Made by a program: the position numbers and the translations under genes
Part shown: positions 16,462 to 24,977 of the stretch, one piece after another
Layout: each line of letters starts with the position of its first letter
Position numbering within the stretch: the first letter of the stretch is position 1
The notes under the pieces: model-generated
Told to the model about the DNA's origin: nothing
Databases searched by the model: none
What the model saw: the letters and a program-made list of their open reading frames with translations, nothing else
Source of the DNA: Microbacterium esteraromaticum
Lineage (GTDB): Bacteria; Actinomycetota; Actinomycetes; Actinomycetales; Microbacteriaceae
Assembly (NCBI RefSeq): GCF_014084045.1
Contig: NZ_CP043732.1
Location: forward strand, 2,356,001 to 2,420,000
Reading direction: 5' to 3'
DNA length: 64,000 bases

Positions 16462-17553
16462 GTGTCATCACGCCGCAGCAACGGCACGGTCATCGGCATC
16501 GTGGCCTTGAGCATCTCGCTGGTCGCGCTGGTCGCGCTCACCTTCGTGCCGACGCCGTACGTCATCCAGCGGCCGGGGCCCGTCTACGACACCCTCGGCA
16601 CGGCGCGCAGCGCAGACGGCGAGGATGTTCCCCTCATCGAGGTCGACGGAGCGGAGACCTATCCCACAGCCGGCACTCTCGATCTCACCACGGTGCAGGT
16701 GATCGGCAATCGCGAGCGCACGCCCACCTGGTTCGAGCTCGCCATGGCGTGGACCGACCCGACGCGGGCCGTCGTGCCGATCGACACCGTCTTCCCGCAG
16801 GGAGTCACCTCCGATGAGCGCGACGAGCGCAACGCCGCGCTGATGGTCGACTCCCAGCACGAGGCCACGGCAGCCGCGCTCACCGAGCTCGGCTACGACG
16901 TCGGCGCGAGGGTGCGCGTGGTCGAGACGGTCGCCGACAGCCCGGCGCAGGGAGAGCTCGAGGCCGACGACATGGTGCTCGCGATCGACGGCACGACGGT
17001 CGACTCCGCCACCCGGCTGCGCGATGCGATCCAGAAGGCCGAGGGCGCAGAGGTCACTCTCACCATCGAGCGCGGCGGCCAGGAGAAGACCGTCTCGGTC
17101 ACGCCCGAGAAGTCGATCGACGCCGCGGGAGACGAGGTCTGGCTGATCGGGATCGTCCTGACGACCGACTACGACTTCCCCGTCGACGTGCGCCTGCAGC
17201 TCGACAACGTCGGCGGACCCAGCGCCGGGATGATGTTCGCCCTCGGCATCATCGACACGCTGACCCCGGGAGAGCTCAACGGCGGCGAGGAGATCGCCGG
17301 CACCGGCACCATCGACGCCGCGGGCACCGTGGGGCCGATCGGCGGCATCCGGCAGAAGCTGTACGGCGCCCGCGACGCAGGCGCCACGGTCTTCCTCGCC
17401 CCGGAGAGCAACTGCGACGAGGTCGTCGGCCACGTGCCTGACGGGCTGAAGGTCTTCCGCACGGGCACGCTGGAGGAGTCGCTCGAGATCCTCGAGGTGG
17501 TGGCGGCGGGCGCAGACACCTCGGACCTGCCCGTATGCACCGCTGAGGGCTGA
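16462..17553 (+). CDS. PDZ domain-containing Lon-type serine protease
   Basis: Membrane-anchored Ser-Lys protease, 363 aa. An N-terminal hydrophobic anchor (VIGIVALSISLVALVALTF) leads to the extracellular part. A PDZ domain lies around DSPAQGELEADDMVLAIDG. The Lon catalytic domain has Ser254 in GGPSAG and Lys299 in GIRQKLYGA. The GTG at 16462 is chosen because GGAGG sits 5 bases upstream; the frame is open to 16375. Equivalent to Rv3194c in M. tuberculosis (from memory). Substrate unknown. A possible -10 (TACGCT, 16383-16388) would give a leader of about 67 bases. Confidence 0.9.
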   Translation: MSSRRSNGTVIGIVALSISLVALVALTFVPTPYVIQRPGPVYDTLGTARSADGEDVPLIEVDGAETYPTAGTLDLTTVQVIGNRERTPTWFELAMAWTDPTRAVVPIDTVFPQGVTSDERDERNAALMVDSQHEATAAALTELGYDVGARVRVVETVADSPAQGELEADDMVLAIDGTTVDSATRLRDAIQKAEGAEVTLTIERGGQEKTVSVTPEKSIDAAGDEVWLIGIVLTTDYDFPVDVRLQLDNVGGPSAGMMFALGIIDTLTPGELNGGEEIAGTGTIDAAGTVGPIGGIRQKLYGARDAGATVFLAPESNCDEVVGHVPDGLKVFRTGTLEESLEILEVVAAGADTSDLPVCTAEG

Positions 17554-17602
17554 TCCGCGTACGCCCAGCGCGTATCCAGGGCCGCGTCATAGCTCGCCTG
17601 CC

Positions 17603-17608
17603 TAGGAT
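17603..17608 (+). promoter_or_regulatory. -10-like TAGGAT, leaderless start of the UPF0182 gene
   Basis: TAGGAT followed by exactly 6 bases and the GTG at 17615. No ribosome site is present in the short gap. Confidence 0.55.
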
Positions 17609-17614
17609 GGGACG

Positions 17615-20530
17615 GTGACCTCGACCTCAGCGCCGCAGCCGGCCACACCCAGCACCTCACGTCGGATCCTCGCGATCTCGGTGGCGATCATCGCCGCCCT
17701 CATCGCCGCGTTCTTCGTGTTCTCCTCCCTCTACACCGAGTTCCTCTGGTTCGACCAGCTCGACTTCGCCTCGGTGCTCACCACGCAGTGGATCGCCACC
17801 GCCACGATGTTCGCCATCGGGTTCCTCGGCATGGCACTGCCGATCTTCCTGTGCATCCAGCTGGCCTACCGCCTGCGGCCGGTGTACGTGCGGCTGAGCT
17901 CGCAGCTCGATCGCTACCAGGAGGTCATCGAGCCGCTGCGCCGCCTGGCGATGTGGGGGATGCCCGTGTTCTTCGGCGTGTTCGCCGGCTTCGCCGCGGC
18001 AGGCAACTGGAAGACCGCGTGGCTCTGGGCGAACGGGGTCACCACCGACACCCTCGACCCGCAGTTCGGGGTCGACACGGGCTTCTACCTGTTCGCGATG
18101 CCGTTCTACTCGGCCGTGCTGGCGTTCGCATCGGCGGTGCTGCTGCTCAGCCTCGTGATCACCGCTCTGGTGTCGTACCTGTACGGCTCGGTGCGCATCG
18201 GTCAGCGCGAGCTGCGCATCTCGAAGCCGGCACGCATCCAGCTCGCCGTGCTGGCCGGTCTTTACCTCGCGGTGCAGGCGGTCAGCCTCTGGCTCGATCG
18301 CTACCTCACCCTCGTGCAGCCCGAGGGTCGCATCACCGGTGCCGCGTACACCGGCGCCAACGCGACGATCCCCGGACTCGCGATCCTGTCGATCATCGCG
18401 GCCGTGGTGGCCGTGCTCTTCCTAGTGACCGCCGTCATCGGCCGCTGGCGCTTCCCGCTGGTCGCCACCGCGCTGTTCGTCGTGGCATCGCTGGTCGTCG
18501 GCATCGGCTACCCGTGGGTGGTCACCACGTTCCAGGTGAAGCCGAACGAGAACGCCTATCAGGCCGAGTACTACGACCGCAGCATCGAGAGCACCAAGGA
18601 GGCGTACGGCGTCGCCGACATGGAGGTCACCCCGTTCGCGGCGGAGACCGACACCGCGCCCGGGCAGCTCCGTGAGGACGCCCAGACCACGGCATCCGTC
18701 CGCATCATGGACCCGGCGATCATCAGTCCCACCGTTCGCCAGCTTCAGCAGTACCGCTCGTACTACCAGTTCGCGCCCGAGCTCGACGTCGACCGCTACG
18801 AGATCGACGGCCAGATGCAGGACACCGTCGTCTCGGTCCGCGACCTCGACATGACCAAGCTCGGCGGCGGCGACAGCTGGAACAACCGCGCGGCCGTGTA
18901 CACCCACGGCTACGGCCTCGTCGCCCTGGCCGGAAACCAGCGCACCAGCGACGGCGAGCCCGTGTTCCTCGAGCAGGGCATCCCGTCCTCCGGCTTCCTC
19001 ACCGAGAGCGAGAAGTTCCAGCCGCGCGTGTACTTCGGCGAGTCGTCGCCCGAGTACTCCATCGTCGGCGCCCCTGAGGGCACCGAGCCGGTCGAGATCG
19101 ACTACCCGCGCGGGCAGGACGGCGCGAGCGACACCAAGACGACCTTCGAGGGCGACGGCGGCCCGCGCATCGGGAACACCTTCGTCAAGCTGCTGTACGC
19201 GATGAAGTTCCAGTCCGAGCAGATCCTGTTCTCGAACCTGGTCAACCCCGAGTCCCAGATCCTGTACGACCGCGACCCGATCACGCGCGTGAAGAAGGTC
19301 GCACCGTACCTGACCCTCGACAACGACCCGTACCCCAGCGTCGTCGACGGCCGGATCGTGTGGATCGTCGACGGCTTCACCACCAGCGCCACCTACCCGT
19401 ACTCGAAGACGGTGAGCCTGCGTGACGCCATCGCCGACTCCCGCACGCCGGCATCGGCGGTGTCGTTCGACAACATCAACTACATCCGCAACTCGGTCAA
19501 GGCGACCGTCGATGCGTACGACGGCTCGGTGAAGCTGTACGCGTGGGACGACGAGGACCCGATCCTCAAGGCGTGGCAGAAGGTGTACCCGTCGACCGTC
19601 GAGCCGATCAGCGAGATGTCGGGCGACCTGATGAGCCACGTGCGCTACCCGACCGACCTCTTCAAGGTGCAGCGCGACGTGCTCGGGGTCTACCACATCG
19701 ATGACGCGCGCTCCTTCGCCCAGGAGGACAACCGCTGGCAGACGCCGGACGACCCCCGCGCCAAGGATCGCCTGCAGCCGCCGTATTACCTGTCGATGAA
19801 GATGCCGGGTCAGGACGAGCCGCGCTTCTCGATGTTCTCGACCTTCATCCCAGCCGCCCAGCAGGGCGAGAGCCGCGAGGTGCTGATGGGCTACCTGGCC
19901 GTGGATTCGGATGCAGGCAACCAGAAGGGCGTGAAATCCGAGGGCTACGGCAAGCTGCGGCTGCTCGAGATCGACACGAACACCACGGTGCCAGGCCCCG
20001 GTCAGGTGCAGAACACCTTCGACTCCGACACGGAGATCGCCAACAAGCTGAACGTGCTGACGCTCGGCAAGTCCGACGTGAAGTACGGCAACCTGCTCAC
20101 CCTGCCGGTCGGCGGTGGCCTGCTGTACGTGCAGCCGGTGTTCGTGCAGTCGTCCGAGGGCACGAAGCTTCCGAACCTCCGCAAGGTGCTCGTCGCCTTC
20201 GGTGATCGCGTCGCGTTCGAGGACACGCTGACCGTCGCCCTCGATGTGCTCTTCGGTGGTGACGCGGGTGCCTCGGGCGGCGACGGCGACGTCGAGCCCA
20301 CCGACCCCGATCAGCCCGCCGACCCGGATGCCCCTGCCGACCCCGATGAGGGCGGCACGCCGCCCGTGGGCGAGGCGGCGACCGCACTGGAGGAGGCGCG
20401 CGCCGCGCTGACCGCCCGAGAGGCGGCGCTGAAGGCGGGTGACCTCGAGAAGTTCGCTGTCGAGGACAAGAAGCTCACCGCCGCGATCGAGAAGCTGCTC
20501 GCTCTCGAGGAGGACGCCGCGACCGAGTGA
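17615..20530 (+). CDS. UPF0182 family large membrane protein
   Basis: 971 aa, close to the usual length of this actinobacterial family (Rv3193c-type). About seven transmembrane helices occupy the first 310 residues (for example VAIIAALIAAFFVFSSLY and MFAIGFLGMALPIFLCIQLA). They are followed by a roughly 570-residue extracytoplasmic region. The C-terminus has an acidic Pro/Asp linker (PTDPDQPADPDAPADPDEGG) and a short Ala/Glu/Lys coiled coil. Function unknown. It follows the PDZ-Lon gene by 61 bases with its own -10-like element, and ends at a strong terminator. Confidence 0.92.
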   Translation: MTSTSAPQPATPSTSRRILAISVAIIAALIAAFFVFSSLYTEFLWFDQLDFASVLTTQWIATATMFAIGFLGMALPIFLCIQLAYRLRPVYVRLSSQLDRYQEVIEPLRRLAMWGMPVFFGVFAGFAAAGNWKTAWLWANGVTTDTLDPQFGVDTGFYLFAMPFYSAVLAFASAVLLLSLVITALVSYLYGSVRIGQRELRISKPARIQLAVLAGLYLAVQAVSLWLDRYLTLVQPEGRITGAAYTGANATIPGLAILSIIAAVVAVLFLVTAVIGRWRFPLVATALFVVASLVVGIGYPWVVTTFQVKPNENAYQAEYYDRSIESTKEAYGVADMEVTPFAAETDTAPGQLREDAQTTASVRIMDPAIISPTVRQLQQYRSYYQFAPELDVDRYEIDGQMQDTVVSVRDLDMTKLGGGDSWNNRAAVYTHGYGLVALAGNQRTSDGEPVFLEQGIPSSGFLTESEKFQPRVYFGESSPEYSIVGAPEGTEPVEIDYPRGQDGASDTKTTFEGDGGPRIGNTFVKLLYAMKFQSEQILFSNLVNPESQILYDRDPITRVKKVAPYLTLDNDPYPSVVDGRIVWIVDGFTTSATYPYSKTVSLRDAIADSRTPASAVSFDNINYIRNSVKATVDAYDGSVKLYAWDDEDPILKAWQKVYPSTVEPISEMSGDLMSHVRYPTDLFKVQRDVLGVYHIDDARSFAQEDNRWQTPDDPRAKDRLQPPYYLSMKMPGQDEPRFSMFSTFIPAAQQGESREVLMGYLAVDSDAGNQKGVKSEGYGKLRLLEIDTNTTVPGPGQVQNTFDSDTEIANKLNVLTLGKSDVKYGNLLTLPVGGGLLYVQPVFVQSSEGTKLPNLRKVLVAFGDRVAFEDTLTVALDVLFGGDAGASGGDGDVEPTDPDQPADPDAPADPDEGGTPPVGEAATALEEARAALTAREAALKAGDLEKFAVEDKKLTAAIEKLLALEEDAATE

Positions 20531-20537
20531 CGCCGAC

Positions 20538-20576
20538 GCAGAAGGAGGGCATCCCGCCGGGGTGCCCTCCTTCTGC
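20538..20576 (+). terminator. Strong hairpin after the UPF0182 gene
   Basis: Perfect 14-base stem (20538-20551 with 20563-20576) and an 11-base loop, beginning 7 bases past the stop codon. No T-tract follows. Confidence 0.85.
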
Positions 20577-20611
20577 ATCCGCACCCTCTGGCGCCGGTCG
20601 GCTGCGGCACG

Positions 20612-20617
20612 CACAAT
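20612..20617 (+). promoter_or_regulatory. -10-like CACAAT for the DUF1918 gene
   Basis: CACAAT lies 36 bases before ATG 20654. The predicted transcript has a leader of about 30 bases with the ribosome site GAGGAGGG at 20638-20645. Confidence 0.45.
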
Positions 20618-20653
20618 GGGAGCATCGGATTCTCTTCGAGGAGGGCGATCGCG

Positions 20654-20857
20654 ATGAGAGCAGTGGCAGGGTCGAGGATCGTGATCCACGGCGCGCACGT
20701 CGACAGCGCCGAGCGTCGCGGCGAGGTGCTGGAGACCCGGGGGCAGGACGGTGGGCCGCCGTACCTGGTGCGCTTCGACGACGGCACCGAATCCCTGATC
20801 TTCCCGGGCCCGGACTGCGAGCTCGAGCACGCGCGCTCAGCCGCCGACACGCCATGA
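20654..20857 (+). CDS. DUF1918 family small protein
   Basis: 67 aa. Matches the short SH3-like DUF1918 family by its order of motifs: AGSRIVIHG, RRGEVLETRGQDGGPPYLVR and DDGTESLIFPGPDCELEH. Function unknown; homologues are common in high-GC Gram-positives. ATG 20654 has GAGGAGGG 8 bases upstream, one of the best ribosome sites in the window. Monocistronic between two terminators, except for the tRNA that follows. Confidence 0.85.
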   Translation: MRAVAGSRIVIHGAHVDSAERRGEVLETRGQDGGPPYLVRFDDGTESLIFPGPDCELEHARSAADTP

Positions 20858-20903
20858 CACACCCGGCATCCGCGCTCGATTAGCCCTCCCTCCGAAGCCG
20901 TGT

Positions 20904-20909
20904 TAGGCT
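20904..20909 (+). promoter_or_regulatory. -10-like TAGGCT before the initiator tRNA
   Basis: TAGGCT ends 11 bases before the tRNA 5' end, followed by a short AT-rich TTAA. Transcription would start a few bases upstream of mature tRNA. Confidence 0.5.
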
Positions 20910-20920
20910 TTAAGACGTGC

Positions 20921-20994
20921 CGCGGGGTGGAGCAGTTCGGTAGCTCGCCGGGCTCATAACCCGGAGGTCGCAGGTTCAAATCCTGTCCCCGCAA
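20921..20994 (+). tRNA. Initiator tRNA-Met (anticodon CAT)
   Basis: Folds as a standard cloverleaf. Acceptor arms CGCGGGG and CCCCGCA leave the first pair unmatched (C1-A72), and the anticodon stem ends in three consecutive G-C pairs (GGG/CCC) around loop CTCATAA. Both are hallmarks of bacterial initiator tRNA rather than elongator. Anticodon CAT at 20955-20957. T-loop sequence TTCAAAT. The CCA end is not encoded: after A73 the DNA reads CAA. Confidence 0.97.
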
Positions 20995-20999
20995 CAAAG

Positions 21000-21039
21000 A
21001 GAAGGCCCCTGACCAGGTATTCCTGGTCAGGGGCCTTCT
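21000..21039 (+). terminator. Strong hairpin after the initiator tRNA
   Basis: An 18-base perfect stem (21000-21017 with 21022-21039) closes a four-base TATT loop, beginning 5 bases after the tRNA. Confidence 0.93.
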
Positions 21040-21159
21040 GCATGCGGCGTCGTGTCTCAGCTGCCGCGCCGGCGCGCTGCCTCGACATCGCGCTTCTCAT
21101 CCTCCGGCTGTCCGGCGACCGTCCTCGGTGGCGCGTTTCGCAACCGCGGTGCGAGCGGG

Positions 21160-21165
21160 CATCAT
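21160..21165 (+). promoter_or_regulatory. -10-like CATCAT, leaderless start of the nitrilase-family gene
   Basis: CATCAT is followed by 6 bases (GTTCAC) and the ATG at 21172. No ribosome site is seen. Confidence 0.4.
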
Positions 21166-21171
21166 GTTCAC

Positions 21172-21969
21172 ATGTCCGCCCCCGTCGTCGCCGTCTGCCA
21201 GTTCGCCCCCGTCGACTCGCCCGAGCAGAACCGCGCGCGTATCGCCGAGCTGGTCGCGCAGGCCGCCGCCCGCGGCGCCGGCGTCGTCGTGCTGCCGGAG
21301 TACTCGAATTACTTCGTGAACCCGATGGACGAGACCCTCGCCGCGAACGCGGAGGCTCTCGACGGCGAGTTCGCCACCGCGCTGCGCGCGCTCGCCGCCG
21401 AGCACGGCATCGTCGTGGTGGCCGGGATGGTCGAGACCGCCGATGCGGGTCGCGTGCACAACACGGTCGTCGCGGTCTCGGATGCCGGGGTGCAGGCGGT
21501 GTACCGCAAGCAGCACCTCTACGACGCGTTCGGGCAGCGCGAGTCGGACTGGATCGCCGCGGGGGAGCTCGGTTCGGCAGCCGTCTTCGATACGCTCGGG
21601 ATGCGCTTCGGGATGATGACCTGCTACGACCTGCGATTCCCCGAGGTGGCGCGGACGCTGATGGACGCCGGCGCGGATGCCCTGATCGTTCCGGCCGAAT
21701 GGGTGCGCGGCCCGCTCAAGGAGCACCATTGGAACACCCTGCTCACCTCGCGCGCCATCGAGAACACCGCCTATGTGATCGCCGCCGACCACCCGGCGCC
21801 GATCGGCGTGGGCTACTCCCAGGTCGTAGACCCCCTGGGCGTCGTCGTCGCAGGCGTCAGCGCGGGGGAGGGTGTGGCTGTGGCATCGCTCGATCCCGAC
21901 CTCGTCGCCCGCACCCGCGAGACGAACCCGTCGCTGCGGCTGCGCCGCTACCGCGTCGTGCCGCGCTGA
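21172..21969 (+). CDS. Carbon-nitrogen hydrolase (nitrilase superfamily amidase)
   Basis: 265 aa, the normal size for a single nitrilase domain. The catalytic triad is visible: Glu43 in VVLPEYSN, Lys113 in VYRKQHLYD and Cys151 in MMTCYDLRFPE. It likely hydrolyses a small amide such as an omega-amide or deaminated glutathione; the substrate cannot be assigned. ATG 21172 is chosen because homologues start near APVVAVCQFAP and a -10-like element lies just upstream. It converges on the aminotransferase gene, and the 37-base gap shows no clear hairpin. Confidence 0.9.
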   Translation: MSAPVVAVCQFAPVDSPEQNRARIAELVAQAAARGAGVVVLPEYSNYFVNPMDETLAANAEALDGEFATALRALAAEHGIVVVAGMVETADAGRVHNTVVAVSDAGVQAVYRKQHLYDAFGQRESDWIAAGELGSAAVFDTLGMRFGMMTCYDLRFPEVARTLMDAGADALIVPAEWVRGPLKEHHWNTLLTSRAIENTAYVIAADHPAPIGVGYSQVVDPLGVVVAGVSAGEGVAVASLDPDLVARTRETNPSLRLRRYRVVPR

Positions 21970-22006
21970 AGCGAACAAGGGAGCTCATCGACCGCAAGCG
22001 AGTGCG

Positions 22007-23206
22007 TCAGCGCAGCCCCGCCAGTCGCCTGGCCGCCTCCTCGATCACCTCGACCCGCTTGCACGCGGCGAAGCGCACCAGACCGGCGTACTGCCCCTGG
22101 TTCTCGGGTGTCACGAACGCGCTGATCGGAATCGCGGCGACGCCGACGCGCTCGGGCAGCGCACGACAGAAAGCCGCGGCGTCCTCGCCGCCCAGCGCCG
22201 TCGCATCCGCGACGGTGAAGTAGCCGCCCTGCGGGGCGAGCACCTCGAAGCCCGCAGCGCGCAGGGAGGCGCCGAGCAGCTCGTGCTTTCGCAGCATCGT
22301 CGCCGCCGCGTCGTCGAAGTAGGACTCGGGCAGGCGCAGACCGACCGCGATCGCCGGCTGGAACGCGGAGCCGTTCACGTACGTGAGGAACTGCTTGACC
22401 GTCAGCACCGCGGTGATCAGGGCGGCCGGACCGTGGATCCAGCCGATCTTCCACCCGGTCGTCGAGAACGTCTTGCCCGCCGACGAGATGGTGAGCGTCC
22501 GCTCGGCGGCGCCTGGCCGTGTCGCCATCGGCACGTGCGGGCTGTGGAACGACAGGTGCTCGTACACCTCGTCGGTGACGATGATCGCGTCGTGCACCGT
22601 CGCAAGACGGACGACTTCGGCCTGCACCTCGGCGGAGAACACCGTGCCGGTCGGGTTGTGCGGATCGTTGACGAGGATCACCCGGGTGCGGGCGTTCACC
22701 GCGGCGGCCAGCTGGTCGAGATCTGGCTGGAAGTCGGGCCGGCGCAGCGGCACCGTGCGCAGGCGCGCTCCTGCCAGTGCGACGACGGCAGCGTACGAGT
22801 CGTAGTACGGCTCGAAGACGACGACCTCGTCGTCCGGCCCGTCGATCAGCGCCAGCAGCGTCGCCGTCAGAGCCTCGGTCGCCCCCGCCGTCACCAGGAT
22901 CTCGGTGTCCGGATCCACTTCGAGTCCGTAGAAGCGCCGCTGATGCTCGCCGATGGCGGCGAGCAGGTCCGGGATGCCGCGGCCGGGCGGGTACTGATTC
23001 GCGCCGTGCGCGATGGCATCCCTGGCAGCCTCCAGCACCTCTGCCGGACCGTCTTCGTCTGGGAAGCCCTGGCCGAGGTTCACCGAAGCGGTGCGCGCGG
23101 CCGCAGCCGACATCTCGGCGAAGATGGTCGGGGCGACGCTGCCGTCGGCGGAGAGCAGGCCGGCCCCTGCGGCTGTGCGGCGCCAGGCTCCTGGTATGAC
23201 ATCCAT
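22007..23206 (-). CDS. PLP-dependent class I/II aminotransferase, DapC-like
   Basis: 399 aa fold-type I aminotransferase. The PLP lysine is Lys245 in SSAGKTFSTTGWKIGW. Other family motifs are NLGQGFPDEDGP, QYPPGRGIPDL, NDPHNPTG and DEVYEHL. Actinobacterial homologues include N-succinyldiaminopimelate aminotransferase (DapC) of lysine and peptidoglycan synthesis; a kynurenine/methionine aminotransferase role is also possible. The frame is open to 23395, but the ATG at 23206 (MDVIPGAW) follows a -10-like TAGCCT by 7 bases and fits homologue length. Confidence 0.87.
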   Translation of the reverse strand: MDVIPGAWRRTAAGAGLLSADGSVAPTIFAEMSAAAARTASVNLGQGFPDEDGPAEVLEAARDAIAHGANQYPPGRGIPDLLAAIGEHQRRFYGLEVDPDTEILVTAGATEALTATLLALIDGPDDEVVVFEPYYDSYAAVVALAGARLRTVPLRRPDFQPDLDQLAAAVNARTRVILVNDPHNPTGTVFSAEVQAEVVRLATVHDAIIVTDEVYEHLSFHSPHVPMATRPGAAERTLTISSAGKTFSTTGWKIGWIHGPAALITAVLTVKQFLTYVNGSAFQPAIAVGLRLPESYFDDAAATMLRKHELLGASLRAAGFEVLAPQGGYFTVADATALGGEDAAAFCRALPERVGVAAIPISAFVTPENQGQYAGLVRFAACKRVEVIEEAARRLAGLR

Positions 23207-23213
23207 GCAGAAC

Positions 23214-23219
23214 AGGCTA
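23214..23219 (-). promoter_or_regulatory. -10-like TAGCCT, leaderless start of the aminotransferase
   Basis: Reads TAGCCT on the minus strand, 7 bases before the ATG at 23206. It diverges from the HtrA-type gene. Confidence 0.5.
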
Positions 23220-23303
23220 AGACCATAGATGAATTTCATCCGCGGCATACGAAACGCACAGACTCGGTTGTCACTCTGATAGGGCGTTGTGAAGGAGCAG
23301 AAG

Positions 23304-24914
23304 ATGAACGACAACAGCACCCCCGACCAGCCCTCGAACTCCGAGGCACCGGCCCAGACCCCGCCGTCGGCCGCGCACGGGCAGCACGTCCCCACGCACT
23401 TCGGCTCCGATCAGACCGGATCCGGGCAGACGGGTTCAGGGCAGACGCCGTGGCAGCCCCCGGTTCCGCCGCAGCCTGCGATGCCGCAGTACGGGACCCC
23501 GCCCCGACCCGGCGCGACCTTCGGTCCGGCCGCGCAGTCCGCGCCGCCACAGCAGGGTCAGCCGCAGCCCGGTCAGCCGCAGGCCGGCCCGTCTCACCTG
23601 GGCGGGCCGCAGCCGCCGCAGTCGTCGGGCGAGCAGCCCACCCTCACGCTCGACCCCGCACTGGTCGCCGCTCCGGCGAGCAGCGGCACCCACTCCGTGA
23701 CCGAGCCGAAGAAGGGCGGCGGCACGGTCAAGGTCGCCGGACTCATCCTCGCCGCGGCCCTCGTCGGCGGTGTCGCCGGATTCGGCGGAAGCGCGCTCGG
23801 CAACGCCGTGCTCGATCGCCCGGCTTCCCAGACCGCCACCGGCCCGCAGAGCGTCACCGTCAACAACCCCGGCTCGGTCAACGAGACGACCGCCATCGCC
23901 AGCGAGGTGCTGCCGTCGGTGGTCACCATCGAGGTCGCGGGATCCAGTGAATCGGGCAGCGGATCGGGTGTCATCCTCGACAAGGAGGGCCACGTCCTCA
24001 CCAACACGCACGTCGTCACCCTCGGCGGCGCCGCAGCCGATCCCGCCATCCGCGTGACCACCTCCGACGGGCGCATCTTCGAGGCGAGCATCGTCGGCAC
24101 CGATCCGGTCTACGACCTCGCCGTCATCAAGCTCGAGGGCGCGAAGGATCTCACCCCGATCGAATTCGCAGACTCGAGCAAGCTCAACGTCGGCGACACC
24201 GCCGTCGCGGTGGGCGCGCCCCTCGGCCTGTCGAACTCGGTGACCACCGGTATCGTCAGCGCCCTGAACCGCAGCATCGAGGTCGCGTCCTCCGCCCTGC
24301 CCGACAACTCCGAGCAGCAGCCAGACGGCGACGAGGGCGAGGGCGACAGCGGCAACCCGTTCCAGTTCGACATCCCCGGCATGGGCCAGCAGCAGGCCAA
24401 GCAATCGATCTCGATCGCGGTGATCCAGACCGATGCCGCGATCAACCCGGGCAACTCCGGTGGTGCGCTCGTCGACAGCAAGGGAAGCCTGATCGGCATC
24501 AACGTGGCGATCGCCACCGCAGGTGGATCGTCGGCGTCGAGCGAGGCCGGCTCCATCGGTCTGGGATTCGCGATCCCGTCGAACATCGCCCAGCGCGTCG
24601 CCGATGAGATCATCGCAGACGGCGCGGCCACGCACGGTCTGCTCGGTGCCACGGTGCGCGACGCGTCGAGCGTGCAGGGCGCCTCCATCGCCGGCGCGGT
24701 GATCGACACCCCGACGCCGGGCGGCGCGGCGGAAGAGGCCGGCCTGAAGCGCGGCGACATCGTGACGCAGTTCAACGGACTCCCGATCACCGGCGCGAGC
24801 GACCTCACCGCGCAGGTGCGCGCCGCGGCAGCCGGGAGCGACGCCACGCTCAGCTACGTGCGCTCCGGCAAGACCTACGAGGTCGAGGTGACGCTCGGCG
24901 AGCTGCAGCTCTGA
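23304..24914 (+). CDS. HtrA/DegP-type membrane serine protease with PDZ domain
   Basis: 536 aa, S1C family, for extracytoplasmic protein quality control. The cytoplasmic N-terminus (about 140 residues) is Pro/Gln/Gly-rich and disordered, followed by one transmembrane helix (VAGLILAAALVGGVAGFGG). Catalytic triad: His236 (TNTHVV), Asp271 (VYDLAVIKL) and Ser385 (NPGNSGGALVD). A single PDZ domain closes the protein (GGAAEEAGLKRGDIVTQFNG). ATG 23304 is preferred because AAGGAG sits 6 bases upstream; a GTG at 23289 is the alternative. Confidence 0.93.
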   Translation: MNDNSTPDQPSNSEAPAQTPPSAAHGQHVPTHFGSDQTGSGQTGSGQTPWQPPVPPQPAMPQYGTPPRPGATFGPAAQSAPPQQGQPQPGQPQAGPSHLGGPQPPQSSGEQPTLTLDPALVAAPASSGTHSVTEPKKGGGTVKVAGLILAAALVGGVAGFGGSALGNAVLDRPASQTATGPQSVTVNNPGSVNETTAIASEVLPSVVTIEVAGSSESGSGSGVILDKEGHVLTNTHVVTLGGAAADPAIRVTTSDGRIFEASIVGTDPVYDLAVIKLEGAKDLTPIEFADSSKLNVGDTAVAVGAPLGLSNSVTTGIVSALNRSIEVASSALPDNSEQQPDGDEGEGDSGNPFQFDIPGMGQQQAKQSISIAVIQTDAAINPGNSGGALVDSKGSLIGINVAIATAGGSSASSEAGSIGLGFAIPSNIAQRVADEIIADGAATHGLLGATVRDASSVQGASIAGAVIDTPTPGGAAEEAGLKRGDIVTQFNGLPITGASDLTAQVRAAAAGSDATLSYVRSGKTYEVEVTLGELQL

Positions 24915-24940
24915 GCGGCGCCCAGCCGGCTCCCCGGTCA

Positions 24941-24977
24941 GGACGCCACCCCGCGATAGGCTCGCGGGGTGGCGTCC
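24941..24977 (+). terminator. Perfect hairpin that also contains the next gene's promoter and start codon
   Basis: Perfect 16-base arms (24941-24956 and 24962-24977) with a five-base loop TAGGC, followed by pyrimidine-rich TTCTCTTTC. It has terminator form for the HtrA-type gene, 26 bases after its stop. The loop plus one base forms the -10-like TAGGCT, and the 3' arm includes the GTG at 24969 of the next gene. Confidence 0.85.
24957..24962 (+). promoter_or_regulatory. -10-like TAGGCT in the terminator loop
   Basis: TAGGCT followed by 6 bases and GTG 24969. A transcript beginning at the GTG would carry only the 3' arm and could not form the hairpin. Confidence 0.55.

Noticed and set aside
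14292..16817. Very long plus-strand open frame opposite the E1-like and Zincin_2 genes
   Set aside because: Its translation is Arg/Gly/His-rich with no recognisable motif, and it lies antisense to two well-supported genes; typical GC-bias shadow.
18422..20830. About 800-codon minus-strand open frame opposite the UPF0182 gene
   Set aside because: Antisense shadow of a conserved gene, crosses the terminator at 20538-20576, and shows no family motif.
20921..20994. Initiator tRNA as a mobile-element attachment site
   Set aside because: No direct repeat of the tRNA 3' end and no integrase nearby; flanking genes are in a conserved housekeeping order.
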